A stretch of DNA of 64,000 nt from Streptomyces diastatochromogenes (lineage in GTDB: Bacteria > Actinomycetota > Actinomycetes > Streptomycetales > Streptomycetaceae): the NCBI RefSeq assembly GCF_002242805.1, contig NZ_MCGQ01000012.1, forward strand, positions 186,001-250,000, given 5' to 3'. Each line of letters opens with the position of its first letter. Within the stretch, counting starts at the first letter, position 1. Under the pieces are notes generated by a model. That model was given only the letters and a program-made list of their open reading frames with translations. It searched no databases and was not told the DNA's origin. Shown here one piece after another: positions 1 through 7,109 of the stretch. The translations under genes and the position numbers were made by a program.

Positions 1-550
1 GCGCGTCGGCCTCGGCGGGCGTGAGCACGGCGGTCGGCTCGTCGAGGATGAGGGTGCGCGCGCCCCGGTGCAGCAGCTTCAGGATCTCCACCCGCTGGCG
101 CAGGCCCACGGGCAGGTCGCCGACCCGGGCGTCCGGATCGACGGCGAGCCCGTGCTCCTCGGCCAGCTCGCGCACCCGGCGCCGGGCGGCGGCTCGGTCC
201 ACCAGGCCGAAGCGGCGCGGCTCGGCGGCGTACACCACGTTCTCGGCGACGGTCAGCGAGTCGAACAGCTTGAAGTTCTGGTGGACCATGCCGAGTCCGG
301 CGGCCATGGCGCCGGCCGGACCGGCGAAGGACACCTCGCGCCCGTCGACGCGGATCGTCCCGGCGTCGGGGCGCTCCATGCCGTAGAGCACCGACATGAG
401 CGTGGACTTGCCCGCGCCGTTCTCACCCATCAGAGCGTGGATCTCACCGGCCGAGACGGTCAGGTCGACGGAGTCGTTGGCGAGCGTGCCGGGGAACCGC
501 TTGGTGATTCCCCGCAGCTCGACCGCCGGTTCAGCTTGCGGCGGGGTCAT
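1..550 (-). CDS. ABC transporter ATP-binding protein, BMP/nucleoside-importer type (partial)
   Basis: Energises import of the ligand bound by the BMP lipoprotein encoded just upstream (531-1583). The reading frame starts at ATG 550 and stays open to the window edge, so only about 183 residues are present. Walker [10 protein letters not shown] lies at residues 42-50, a Q-loop with HQNFKL near 90, a degenerate signature GLRQRVEI, and Walker B LILDEPT close to the edge. The HQNFKL Q-loop resembles the first half of YufO/NupO-like two-domain ATPases, but a second domain cannot be seen here. The start overlaps the lipoprotein gene's 3' end by 20 bp, so the two are translationally coupled. Family assignment is firm; the substrate is not. 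Confidence 0.88.
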   Translation of the reverse strand, partial: MTPPQAEPAVELRGITKRFPGTLANDSVDLTVSAGEIHALMGENGAGKSTLMSVLYGMERPDAGTIRVDGREVSFAGPAGAMAAGLGMVHQNFKLFDSLTVAENVVYAAEPRRFGLVDRAAARRRVRELAEEHGLAVDPDARVGDLPVGLRQRVEILKLLHRGARTLILDEPTAVLTPAEADA

Positions 551-1583
551 CGACCTTCAGCTTCCCGGCCACGATCTGGTCGCGCAGCGCCTTGACCTTC
601 TCCAGGACGTCCTTGTGCCGGGCGATCACGCACTGGGAGGAGTCGACGCCGGCCTCCAGACCGGTGAGGCTGATGCCGCCCTCCTTCAGGCCGTACGACA
701 CGGTCGTGCCGGCCTTGCCGCCGAGCACCGCGTCGATGCCCTTCTGCACGGCGACGTCCGTGCGCTTGATCACGTTGTCGACGACCGTGCCGGGCGCGGA
801 GGGGCACTGGTTGACGTCGACGCCGTACGCGAAGGCACCCTTGGCCTTGGCCGCCTCGAAGACGCCGTAGTTGCCGGCCGCCGCGGCCGCCATGAGCTGA
901 TCGGTGCCCTTGGCGAGCAGCGAGTTGGCCTGCTCCTTGGCGCGGGCCGAGTCGTCGAACGGGGACTGGCCGCCGACGAAGCGGGTGGCCGTCTGCGTCT
1001 TGGCGGCGACCTGCTCGGCGCCGGCCGCGAACGGGTCGCTGTAGCGGCGGAACTGGGGCGTGTCCAGCACGTCCACCGCGCCGACCTTGCCGGACTTGCT
1101 GAGCAGGCCCGCCTCGGCGCCGGCGAGGTAGACACCCTCGTGCTCACGGAAGACCGCGCAACCGACGTTGGCGAAGGTCTTGGTGGTGCAGGCGTCGATC
1201 ATCAGGAACCGCTGCTTCGGGTGCGCCTTGGCCTGCTGGGCGACCAGGTCCGCGAACTCGAAGCCGACGAGCACGATCACGTCCGGCTTCGCCTCGACGG
1301 CGGCCTGCACGTTCTGCTGCTGCGAGGCGGTGTCGGTGGACTCGTACACCTTCTGCGTGCCGTCGTGCGCCTTGGCCGCTTCCTTGATGCCGGTGACCGC
1401 GAGCTTCAGGAACTCGTTCTGGCCCACGGCGTCCGGGGTGACCAGCGTGAACGACGTTCCGCTGCCGCTCTTGCCGCTCGCCGAAGTGTCGTTCTTGGCG
1501 GCGGCGTTGCAGGCGGTGGCGGCGGTGGCCAGGATCGCGGTGGCGGCGGCGAGGCGCAGGGCGCGGCGGTGTCTGCGGTGCAT
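531..1583 (-). CDS. BMP-family ABC transporter substrate-binding lipoprotein
   Basis: Extracellular ligand-binding lipoprotein of 350 residues. A basic N-terminus ([10 protein letters not shown]) is followed by a hydrophobic stretch and a lipobox-like ATAC with Cys near residue 25, then a Ser/Gly/Lys-rich linker. The mature part has the Bmp/PnrA fold pattern: [11 protein letters not shown] at the start, [30 protein letters not shown] and YGVDVNQCP. Characterised BMP proteins bind purine nucleosides. Because the gene diverges from mtnA and is preceded by a Cys-containing leader ORF, a sulfur-containing nucleoside such as methylthioadenosine is a reasonable inferred ligand, but nothing in the sequence proves it. 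It is first in an operon with the ATPase. Confidence 0.87.
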   Translation of the reverse strand: MHRRHRRALRLAAATAILATAATACNAAAKNDTSASGKSGSGTSFTLVTPDAVGQNEFLKLAVTGIKEAAKAHDGTQKVYESTDTASQQQNVQAAVEAKPDVIVLVGFEFADLVAQQAKAHPKQRFLMIDACTTKTFANVGCAVFREHEGVYLAGAEAGLLSKSGKVGAVDVLDTPQFRRYSDPFAAGAEQVAAKTQTATRFVGGQSPFDDSARAKEQANSLLAKGTDQLMAAAAAGNYGVFEAAKAKGAFAYGVDVNQCPSAPGTVVDNVIKRTDVAVQKGIDAVLGGKAGTTVSYGLKEGGISLTGLEAGVDSSQCVIARHKDVLEKVKALRDQIVAGKLKVDDPAAS

Positions 1584-1620
1584 GGGGACCTTCCGGGGAT
1601 GCTTCCGGGATACGGGAAGG

Positions 1621-1642
1621 CGCGCTCCGCCGTTGGAGCGCG
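1621..1642 (-). promoter_or_regulatory. Hairpin between leader ORF and BMP gene, candidate attenuator
   Basis: A perfect 8-bp stem, CGCGCTCC at 1621-1628 against GGAGCGCG at 1635-1642, with a 6-nt loop. It lies in the transcribed stretch between the leader stop (1683) and the BMP start (1583), where an attenuator or terminator would act. No U-tract follows, which is common in Streptomyces. Structure seen; role inferred. Confidence 0.45.
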
Positions 1643-1682
1643 TGAGGGTGAAGGGGAAGAAGGACGCTGAGGGTGGGACGGG

Positions 1683-1748
1683 TCAGCGTCGACAGCCGTC
1701 GCCGGCGCAGCGGCCGAAGTCGAGGAAGCGGCGTTTGGTGAGCAGCAC
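1683..1748 (-). CDS. Cys-containing leader peptide upstream of BMP importer operon
   Basis: A 21-residue ORF starting at GTG 1748 and preceded by a very strong Shine-Dalgarno AAGGAGG four bases upstream. The peptide begins MLLTKRRFLDFGRC and ends DGCRR: a basic pair, an Asp-Phe core and two Cys close to the C-terminus. This is the layout of the short 'putative leader peptides' found ahead of Streptomyces sulfur genes, for example RRxVDL...CR. A strong hairpin at 1621-1642 lies between it and the importer gene. Stalling at Cys codons could control readthrough. The ORF and its ribosome binding site are seen; function is inferred from pattern and from two similar ORFs at 5582-5656 and 5808-5879. 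Confidence 0.62.
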   Translation of the reverse strand: MLLTKRRFLDFGRCAGDGCRR

Positions 1749-1773
1749 GCGTCCTCCTTCGCCGTCTCGCCCA

Positions 1774-1812
1774 GCGGAATGCGGGTGTTGGCCTGCGGAA
1801 TGCAGGTGCTGG
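1774..1812. repeat. Two direct 18-bp repeats at 21-bp spacing between divergent genes
   Basis: GCGGAATGCGGGTGTTGG at 1774-1791 and GCGGAATGCAGGTGCTGG at 1795-1812 differ at two positions and repeat at two helical turns. They sit between the leader ORF of the BMP operon (start 1748) and mtnA (start 1917). The arrangement suits a regulator binding one DNA face. No regulator is recognised nearby. Confidence 0.5.
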
Positions 1813-1916
1813 ACTGTAACACCCGTTTCCAGCCACCCGTCATACCGTCTCGAACTGTGGTTCTACGAGGTCATGTACGGTGGCGGACACCATCGGAACA
1901 TCAGGAGTGTCCCGTT

Positions 1917-2948
1917 ATGTCCCAGGAACTGCGTACCGTCGACTGGACCGGTACCGGTATCGCACTCATCGACCAGACCCTGCTTCCGCATCGCACCGAG
2001 ACGATGCATGTCCGCGATGTGGACACCCTGGTGGATGCGATCCAGCGGCTCGTGGTGCGCGGCGCGCCCGCGATCGGGGCGGCGGGCGCCTACGGCGTCG
2101 CCCTGGCGCTGCTCCAGGGCGAGCGCGAGGACTGGACGGACGGCGAGATCCTGCGGGCCATCTCCCGGGTACGCGAGGCGCGTCCGACCGCCGTCAACCT
2201 GATGGTCTGCGTGGACCGGGTCACGGCCCGCCTCCCCGAAGGCCTCGACGCGGTGCTGGCGGAGGCCGCGGCGGTCCAGCGGGAGGACGTCGAGGCCAAC
2301 CGCGCGATGGGCGCGTACGGCGCCGACTGGCTGCTGAAGAAGGCCGACCAGGACCGCCCGCTGCGGATCCTGACCCACTGCAACACGGGCGCACTGGCGA
2401 CGGCGGGCTGGGGCACGGCACTCGGGGTGATACGCGAACTGCACGCCCGGGGCAGCCTGGAGGTCGTGTACGCCGACGAGACGCGGCCCCTGCTCCAGGG
2501 TTCCCGGCTCACCGCCTGGGAGCTGGTCCAGGAGGGCATCCCGCACTACGTCCAGGCCGACGGCGCCGCCGCCGGCACGATCCTGCGCGGCGAGGTGGAC
2601 GCGGCGATCGTCGGCGCCGACCGCATAGCGGCCAACGGTGACACCGCGAACAAGGTCGGCACCGTGGGCGTCGCCCTGGCCTGCGCGGACGCCGGGATCC
2701 CGTTCCTGGTGGCGGCGCCCACGACCACGGTGGACCTGGCGACGGCCACCGGCGACGACATCCACATCGAACTGCGCGGCGAGGACGAGGTGCTGGAGTG
2801 GGCGGGCCTGCGGACGGCTCCCGCCGGGTCCCGCGGCCACAACCCCGCGTTCGACGTCACGCCGGGGCGCCTGGTGACCGGTCTGGTGACCGAGCGGGGT
2901 GTGCTCGAGGTGTCGGCGGGCGAACTGCCCGGCGAGCGGCTGCGCTGA
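1917..2948 (+). CDS. mtnA: S-methyl-5-thioribose-1-phosphate isomerase
   Basis: Interconverts 5-methylthioribose-1-phosphate and 5-methylthioribulose-1-phosphate in methionine salvage (cytosol). The protein has 343 residues, usual for the family. The N-terminal RGAPAIGAAGA motif, the catalytic Cys in THCNTGALAT (about Cys155) and the catalytic Asp in GADRIAANGDTANK (about Asp235) are all present. The start at ATG 1917 follows AGGAG; the frame runs open upstream to 1779 but that part has no recognisable family sequence. It stands apart from mtnBCD, separated by a phospholipase gene, and diverges from the BMP importer operon. eIF2B-alpha-like proteins share the fold, but the intact active site and neighbours make mtnA secure. 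Confidence 0.95.
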   Translation: MSQELRTVDWTGTGIALIDQTLLPHRTETMHVRDVDTLVDAIQRLVVRGAPAIGAAGAYGVALALLQGEREDWTDGEILRAISRVREARPTAVNLMVCVDRVTARLPEGLDAVLAEAAAVQREDVEANRAMGAYGADWLLKKADQDRPLRILTHCNTGALATAGWGTALGVIRELHARGSLEVVYADETRPLLQGSRLTAWELVQEGIPHYVQADGAAAGTILRGEVDAAIVGADRIAANGDTANKVGTVGVALACADAGIPFLVAAPTTTVDLATATGDDIHIELRGEDEVLEWAGLRTAPAGSRGHNPAFDVTPGRLVTGLVTERGVLEVSAGELPGERLR

Positions 2949-2958
2949 CCCGCGGCCC

Positions 2959-2992
2959 GGGCCGGGTGGCGACGACGTACCGCCCCCGGCCC
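2959..2992 (+). terminator. Terminator hairpin after mtnA
   Basis: GGGCCGGG (2959-2966) pairs with CCCGGCCC (2985-2992); after one bulged T, GGCG (2968-2971) pairs with CGCC (2981-2984), giving a 12-bp stem and 9-nt loop. It starts 11 bp past the mtnA stop and faces the convergent phospholipase gene. Confidence 0.6.
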
Positions 2993-3021
2993 CCGCGCGC
3001 GTGCAACGGCTCGTCGGCTGG

Positions 3022-3474
3022 TCAGCCGAAGGCCTTGACCGCCTGGTAGTACGTCCACGCCGTGCTGGTGCAGGCGGTCTTCGTCGCCCCGCTGTAGCCG
3101 GCGCACACCCGCTTGAGGTCCTCGTACAGGGCGCTGTCCAGACGCGCCTTGTTGGCGCTGAACGTGCCGGCCGCCTTGTAGTTGCGGTAGCCGAAGTCGT
3201 GCCGGGCACAGGACATCTTGAAGGGGAAGCCGAGCGGGTTGTCCGGCGAGTCGGAGCAGTAGTCGGTCGACCAGTCGAAGCCGTAGGACGCCCAGGACGA
3301 CTGGTCGGCGCGCGCGGCGGCCCAGGCGTTGTAGCTGGACGCGGTGGTCTGCGTGAAGTTGGAGAGTACCTGGGGCTTGTCCGCCGGAGCCGCGGTGGCC
3401 GCGGTGGCGGTGGCGGTGACGGTGATCAGGGCCAGGGCCGAGGCGGCGAGGCCGGTGGCGAGTCTGCGGTGCAT
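3022..3474 (-). CDS. Secreted prokaryotic phospholipase A2
   Basis: A 150-residue secreted enzyme that hydrolyses the sn-2 ester of phospholipids. It has a Sec signal peptide with a basic N-terminus, an Ala/Thr-rich hydrophobic core and likely cleavage near residue 30 (TAAPADK). The mature part carries the catalytic His-Asp pair in CARHDFGYRN (His92, Asp93), DYCSDSP and further Cys that would form two disulfides, as in the S. violaceoruber enzyme. Length is as expected. It lies on the minus strand between mtnA and mtnB without functional connection to salvage. It could be read through from mtnB, whose stop is 93 bp upstream. Confidence 0.9.
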   Translation of the reverse strand: MHRRLATGLAASALALITVTATATAATAAPADKPQVLSNFTQTTASSYNAWAAARADQSSWASYGFDWSTDYCSDSPDNPLGFPFKMSCARHDFGYRNYKAAGTFSANKARLDSALYEDLKRVCAGYSGATKTACTSTAWTYYQAVKAFG

Positions 3475-3567
3475 CCCACACCTCCATGAGACCTGCGGTC
3501 CGCCCGTCGGATCGCAGGTTCATGACCATGGAGGTGGCGGCTATGCCCCGCCTCTACCGCCTCTTTC

Positions 3568-4176
3568 TCACCGCTGCGTCAGCTCCAACTCCAGCAGCCA
3601 CTCGACCACTTCGGTGTGATGCCGGGCCTGCCGGGGGGTCTCGCCCCACACGTACAGCCCGTGTCCGGCCACGACCACGGCCGGCATCCGCGGGTCGCGC
3701 GCCGCCTCCAGCCGGTCGCCGAGTTCCTTCATGTCCTGGCTGTTGGCGATGACCGGCAGGGTCACCTCGACGTCGTGGGTGGGCTGGCCGACGCCCTTGA
3801 GCATCTCCAGGTCCCGGAAGACGATCCCGCCCGGCTCCCGGCGGCCCATCGCCACCGACGCCACGGTGTGCACGTGCACCACCGCGCCGGCTCCCGTCAG
3901 CGCGGCCACCCGGGCGTGCAGTTCGGCCTCCGCCGACGGCCTGCCGCCCCGCACCGCGGCGCCCTGCCCGTCCACCAGCACCACATCGGCCGGCGTCAGC
4001 TCGCCCTTGTCGTGGCCGCTCGCGGTCACCGCGAGCCGCAGCGGGTCGCGGGACAGCACCACGGACAGGTTGCCCGAGGTGCCCCGCATCCAGCCGAAGG
4101 AGGCGAAACGGGCGGACTCGGCGGCGAGAGACGCCCCCGCCTTCTCCAGGTCGAGTGCGCTGATGTCGGCGGTCAC
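3568..4176 (-). CDS. mtnB: Methylthioribulose-1-phosphate dehydratase
   Basis: Dehydrates 5-methylthioribulose-1-phosphate to the 2,3-diketo compound; zinc enzyme of the class II aldolase fold, 202 residues. Visible marks are GTSGNLSV near the N-terminus, the metal-binding HVHTVAS segment and GHGLYVWG with a further His near the C-terminus. The start chosen is GTG 4176: it follows GAGGAG and its GTGA overlaps the mtnC stop, giving tight coupling. Longer readings of the frame run only into the antisense of mtnC. It is last in the mtnD-mtnC-mtnB operon. Fuculose-phosphate aldolase relatives share the fold, but context decides for MtnB. Confidence 0.94.
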   Translation of the reverse strand: MTADISALDLEKAGASLAAESARFASFGWMRGTSGNLSVVLSRDPLRLAVTASGHDKGELTPADVVLVDGQGAAVRGGRPSAEAELHARVAALTGAGAVVHVHTVASVAMGRREPGGIVFRDLEMLKGVGQPTHDVEVTLPVIANSQDMKELGDRLEAARDPRMPAVVVAGHGLYVWGETPRQARHHTEVVEWLLELELTQR

Positions 4177-4892
4177 GTGGTGCTCCTCGAAACGTTGATC
4201 TCGTCGAACGTCCCCGCCTGCGCGTGGTCGCCGACGCCCTGCTCGTAGTACGGCTCTCCGGGCCGCCGGATCCCGACGGTCCGCCAGCCCGCCGCCCGGG
4301 CCGCGTCCAGCTCCCCGGGACGGTCGGACAGGAAGAGAAGGCGGCCCGGCTCGACGCCGGTCGCCGAGGCGATACGCCGGTACGACTCCGGCTCCTGCTT
4401 GGGCCCCGCGTTCTCGGTGTCGTACAGGCCCGAGACCAGCGGCAGCAGGTCCCCCTCGGGTGTCGAGGAGAACCACGCCCGCTGGGCCGCGACCGACCCG
4501 GACGAGTAGACGTACAGCCGCAGCCCCGCCGAGTGCCAGGCCCGCAGCGCCGGTACGACGTCCTCGTAGAAGTGCGAGACGAGGTCTCCGCGCGCGAAGC
4601 CCTCGGACCAGATGACGCCCTGCAGCGTCTTCAGCGGAGTCGCCTTGCGGTCCTCGTCCAGCCAGGCGTTCAGCGTCTTCTCGACCTGTGCGGCGTCGGC
4701 GTCCGCCTCGCCCGTCAGCTCCCGCACCTGCGCCACCGCCCGCGCCACCTCCGGGTCGCCCGCGCGCTCGGTGAGCAGCGCGGCGAAACGGGAGCGCGAG
4801 TACGGGTACAGCACGTCGACGACGAATCCCGTGGCGCTCGTGGTGCCCTCGATGTCGAGCACCACGGCGTCCACGTCGAAGTGCGGTGTCAC
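4173..4892 (-). CDS. mtnC: Enolase-phosphatase E1 (acireductone synthase)
   Basis: Bifunctional HAD enzyme of methionine salvage: enolises and dephosphorylates the diketo phosphate to acireductone. It has 239 residues. HAD motif I is DIEGTT (residues 13-18), the variant typical of E1 enzymes in place of DxDGT. Motif II is the SSGS segment in [11 protein letters not shown] and motif IV is SDRPGE. ATG 4892 overlaps the mtnD stop by 4 bp and the stop overlaps mtnB by 4 bp, so all three are translationally coupled. Having separate MtnC instead of MtnW/MtnX marks the Klebsiella-type pathway. Confidence 0.95.
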   Translation of the reverse strand: MTPHFDVDAVVLDIEGTTSATGFVVDVLYPYSRSRFAALLTERAGDPEVARAVAQVRELTGEADADAAQVEKTLNAWLDEDRKATPLKTLQGVIWSEGFARGDLVSHFYEDVVPALRAWHSAGLRLYVYSSGSVAAQRAWFSSTPEGDLLPLVSGLYDTENAGPKQEPESYRRIASATGVEPGRLLFLSDRPGELDAARAAGWRTVGIRRPGEPYYEQGVGDHAQAGTFDEINVSRSTT

Positions 4893-5488
4893 GCGGCGCT
4901 CTTGTCCTGCTCGTACCCGGCGGCGATCGTGTCGTAGTCCGGGAAGCGGGAGGCGATGGCCGAGCCGGTGAAGTTGCCGATCCAGCCGTCCTCCTCGTGG
5001 AAGAAGCGGATCGCGGTGAACGACGGCCGCGTGCCCATGTCGAACCAGTGCGTGGTGCCGCGCGGCACGCCCAGCAGGTCGCCCTTCTCGCAGAAGACGG
5101 CGTGCACCTCGCCGTTCACGTGCAGATAGAAGATGCCGGAGCCGGAGACGAAGAAGCGGACCTCGTCATCGTCGTCGTGCGTGTGCTCCTGCAGGAACTT
5201 CTCGCGGGCGGCCTTCGCCTTCACCGGGTACTCGGGGTCCTCGCTGGGGTGCAGGCCCAGGACGTCGACGGTGGTGAAGCCCTCCTCGGCGTTGAGCCGG
5301 TCAATCTCCGGGCCGTACGCGGCGAACACGGTCTCGCTGTCGGCGTCGGCCGGCACGTCCTCGCGGACCGGCCACTGCTCGTAGCGCACACCGAGCGGCT
5401 TGAGCGCCTCGCCGATCTCGGCCGGGTCGGCGGTGCGCCGGACCACGGTGTCGGGGCCGGACTCGGGCCAGGTCGTCAGCAGGGTCAT
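4889..5488 (-). CDS. mtnD: Acireductone dioxygenase (cupin)
   Basis: Oxidises acireductone to 2-keto-4-methylthiobutyrate plus formate (Fe form) or to an off-pathway product (Ni form). It has 199 residues. The cupin core shows EHTH at 101-104, EVRFF from 109, GSGIFYLHV and the distal ligand His in GTTHWFDMG. One thing is odd. Klebsiella and human enzymes space the ligands H-x-H-x3-E, whereas here four acidic residues follow the second His, so Glu109 is at +5 and Asp108 at +4. First gene of the mtnDCB operon, 93 bp behind a Cys-containing leader ORF. Confidence 0.95.
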   Translation of the reverse strand: MTLLTTWPESGPDTVVRRTADPAEIGEALKPLGVRYEQWPVREDVPADADSETVFAAYGPEIDRLNAEEGFTTVDVLGLHPSEDPEYPVKAKAAREKFLQEHTHDDDDEVRFFVSGSGIFYLHVNGEVHAVFCEKGDLLGVPRGTTHWFDMGTRPSFTAIRFFHEEDGWIGNFTGSAIASRFPDYDTIAAGYEQDKSAA

Positions 5489-5516
5489 GGGAGCAACTCC
5501 AGGAGAAGGAAGGGGT

Positions 5517-5543
5517 GTCCGGATAACGAGACAAGCACCGGAC
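5517..5543 (-). promoter_or_regulatory. Weak hairpin between leader ORF and mtnD
   Basis: GTCCGG (5517-5522) and CCGGAC (5538-5543) form a 6-bp stem with a 15-nt loop in the mtnD 5' leader. It lies downstream of the leader ORF and upstream of the mtnD ribosome binding site. The attenuator role is a guess from its position. Confidence 0.3.
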
Positions 5544-5581
5544 GGGAGGGAGAGGAAGAGAGCGTGTCGGCGAACAGCGGT

Positions 5582-5656
5582 TCAGCCGCGACAGCGCGCG
5601 CCCGTACAGCGCCGCATGCGGGGCATGCGCAGCGCTTTGGCGCGGGGTGTCGTCAT
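5582..5656 (-). CDS. Cys/Arg-rich short ORF, candidate leader peptide of mtnDCB
   Basis: A 24-residue ORF from ATG 5656, with GTGAGG five bases upstream as ribosome binding site. It begins MTTPRAKALRMPRM and ends RRCTGARCRG: strongly basic, with two Cys in the last eight residues and three Met. It lies between the mtnD promoter side and mtnD. It departs from the RRxVDL consensus more than the other two leader ORFs of this region, so confidence is lower. The twin Cys-Arg ending and the placement suggest sulfur-amino-acid-responsive attenuation. Confidence 0.45.
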   Translation of the reverse strand: MTTPRAKALRMPRMRRCTGARCRG

Positions 5657-5760
5657 CAGGGCCTCACTGTGCCGGGTCGGATGCCGGTCCCGCGATCGTA
5701 ACTCCCGGCCTGCCGCCGACCCAGTGTGACGAGGTTGTTGTTTCAAATACTGAGAATCCA

Positions 5761-5801
5761 TGTCAACGCCTTTGACGATTGGCTGGAAACGTTCCCATGA
5801 T
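5761..5801. promoter_or_regulatory. Divergent promoters with adjacent -35 boxes (mtnDCB / MTR importer)
   Basis: Plus strand: TTGACG (5772-5777), 18-bp spacer, CATGAT (5796-5801), then six bases to the leader ATG at 5808. Minus strand: TTGACA (complement of 5761-5766) sits back to back, with only a weak -10 further on. The two -35 boxes form the inverted repeat GTCAA-N5-TTGAC, so one regulator or polymerase could affect both directions. Confidence 0.5.
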
Positions 5802-5807
5802 CTGAGC

Positions 5808-5879
5808 ATGAAGACGCCGCTGCTCGTGCGGCGGCTGTACGTGGACCTGCTCCGGTCGACCACGGCCAGCTGTCGCTGA
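5808..5879 (+). CDS. Leader peptide upstream of MTR importer operon
   Basis: A 23-residue ORF, beginning MKTPLLVRRLYVDLLRS and ending TTASCR. It matches closely the common Streptomyces leader-peptide pattern (RR-x-VDL-x-R ... CR at the C-terminus), known ahead of cysteine and sulfur-uptake operons. The ATG stands six bases after a good -10 (CATGAT), and no Shine-Dalgarno is visible, so the mRNA is probably leaderless with transcription starting at the ATG. Hairpins at 5899-5940 follow before the lipoprotein gene at 6012. ORF pattern is strong; the control mechanism is inferred. Confidence 0.7.
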   Translation: MKTPLLVRRLYVDLLRSTTASCR

Positions 5880-5898
5880 CCTCCTCCGGAGCATCACA

Positions 5899-5940
5899 CC
5901 GCCCGTTCCGCGGCGGGTATTTCGCCACGCGGACGTGGCG
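5899..5940 (+). promoter_or_regulatory. Tandem hairpins after leader peptide, candidate attenuator
   Basis: CCGCC/GGCGG (5899-5903 with 5912-5916) is followed by a perfect 7-bp stem, CGCCACG (5923-5929) with CGTGGCG (5934-5940), and a CGGA tetraloop. It lies 20-60 bases after the leader stop and 70 bases before the binding-protein start, as expected for attenuation. Confidence 0.45.
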
Positions 5941-6011
5941 CCGTTTCCTCCCTCCCTGCTCCGGGTCGCGCATCCCTTCCCCTTCTCCGCCCTCCGCACC
6001 CTGGAGCCCTC

Positions 6012-7109
6012 ATGCCCCGCGTCCGCCCTTCCCTCGCCGCGCTCTCGCTGGCCTCCGTCTCCGCCCTCCTCCTCTCCGCCTGCTCGCAGTCCTCCGACGC
6101 CTCGCGACAGACCGGCGACACCACCGCCTCCGCCTCGGCCGCGACCGGCAAGAAGCCCGCCCCCTTCAGCAAGGGCCCGGTCAAGGTCGCCCTGGTCCGG
6201 CAGAGCGGCGCCGCCGACTACTTCGAGCAGTGGGGCAACGGAGCCAAGGCGCAGGCCAAGGCCCTCGGCATCGACCTGACCGTGTACGACGCCCAGGCCG
6301 ACAACGCCAAGCAGGCCACGGACCTGTCGAGCGCCATCAACTCCGGCGCGCAGGCGATCGTCGTCGACCACGGCTTCCCGGCCACCCTGAAGTCGCAGAT
6401 CGACCAGGCCGTCAAGAAGGGCATCAAGGTCGTCGCCTACGACCTCGACGTCGACAACGAGTCCGTCGTGCACACGGAACAGGACGACGCGAGCATGGCC
6501 CAGGCCGTCCTCGACGTGATGGCCAAGGAGGTCGGCAGAGACGCCCAGGTCGGCTACGTCAACGTGGCCGGCTACGCGGCCCTCGACGCCCGCGACAAGG
6601 TCTGGGCGAAGGAGGTCGCCGCCCAGGGCTGGAAGCAGCGCTTCAAGGTCGGCAAGGTGACCGACTCCACGGCCACCGACAACGTTCCCCTCGTCTCCGC
6701 CGCACTCACCCAGCACTCCGACGTGACCGGCGTCTTCGCCCCCTACGACGAGCTGGCCAAGGGCACGGTCCTCGCGGTGCAGAACAAGAAGCTCCAGGGC
6801 CGGGTGAAGGTGTTCGGCGCCGACGTCTCCAACGCCGACATCCAGAACATGACCGCCGAGGACAGCCCCTGGACCGCCACCGCCGGCACCGACCCGTCCG
6901 CCGTGGGCGCCGCCGTCGTCCGTACCGCAGCCCTCGAACTGGCGGGCCAGTTGCACCAGTCCTCCGTGGAGTTCCCCGCCGTCGCCATCACCCAGGACTT
7001 CCTGCGCGAGAAGAAGATCCAGAACATGGACCAGCTGCGGGCCGCCCTGCCCGCGCTGAACCTCTCCCAGGTCAGCACCGCGGACTGGATCCCCAATGTC
7101 GCCCACTGA
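6012..7109 (+). CDS. Sugar-type ABC substrate-binding lipoprotein, probable methylthioribose binder
   Basis: A 365-residue lipoprotein with a basic N-terminus, hydrophobic core and lipobox LLSAC (Cys near 24). The mature part belongs to the periplasmic-binding-protein type 1 family (ribose/autoinducer-2 group): VKVALVRQSG, KQATDLSSAINSGAQAIVVDHG, GIKVVAYDLDVDN and VFGADVSNADI. ATG 6012 follows GGAG. The 3' end overlaps the ATPase gene by 14 bp. The operon continues with one permease and MTR kinase, which phosphorylates free methylthioribose. Import of MTR is therefore the natural inference, although the family alone only says pentose-like ligand. Confidence 0.85.
   Translation: MPRVRPSLAALSLASVSALLLSACSQSSDASRQTGDTTASASAATGKKPAPFSKGPVKVALVRQSGAADYFEQWGNGAKAQAKALGIDLTVYDAQADNAKQATDLSSAINSGAQAIVVDHGFPATLKSQIDQAVKKGIKVVAYDLDVDNESVVHTEQDDASMAQAVLDVMAKEVGRDAQVGYVNVAGYAALDARDKVWAKEVAAQGWKQRFKVGKVTDSTATDNVPLVSAALTQHSDVTGVFAPYDELAKGTVLAVQNKKLQGRVKVFGADVSNADIQNMTAEDSPWTATAGTDPSAVGAAVVRTAALELAGQLHQSSVEFPAVAITQDFLREKKIQNMDQLRAALPALNLSQVSTADWIPNVAH

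Noticed and set aside
1779..1916. N-terminal extension of mtnA
   Set aside because: The frame is open but the extra 46 residues have no family similarity, and ATG 1917 has an AGGAG site and gives the normal length.
5582..5863. 93-codon minus-strand ORF instead of the 24-residue leader
   Set aside because: The longer reading would start upstream of the probable promoter and run through the divergent leader ORF; the internal ATG 5656 has the ribosome site.
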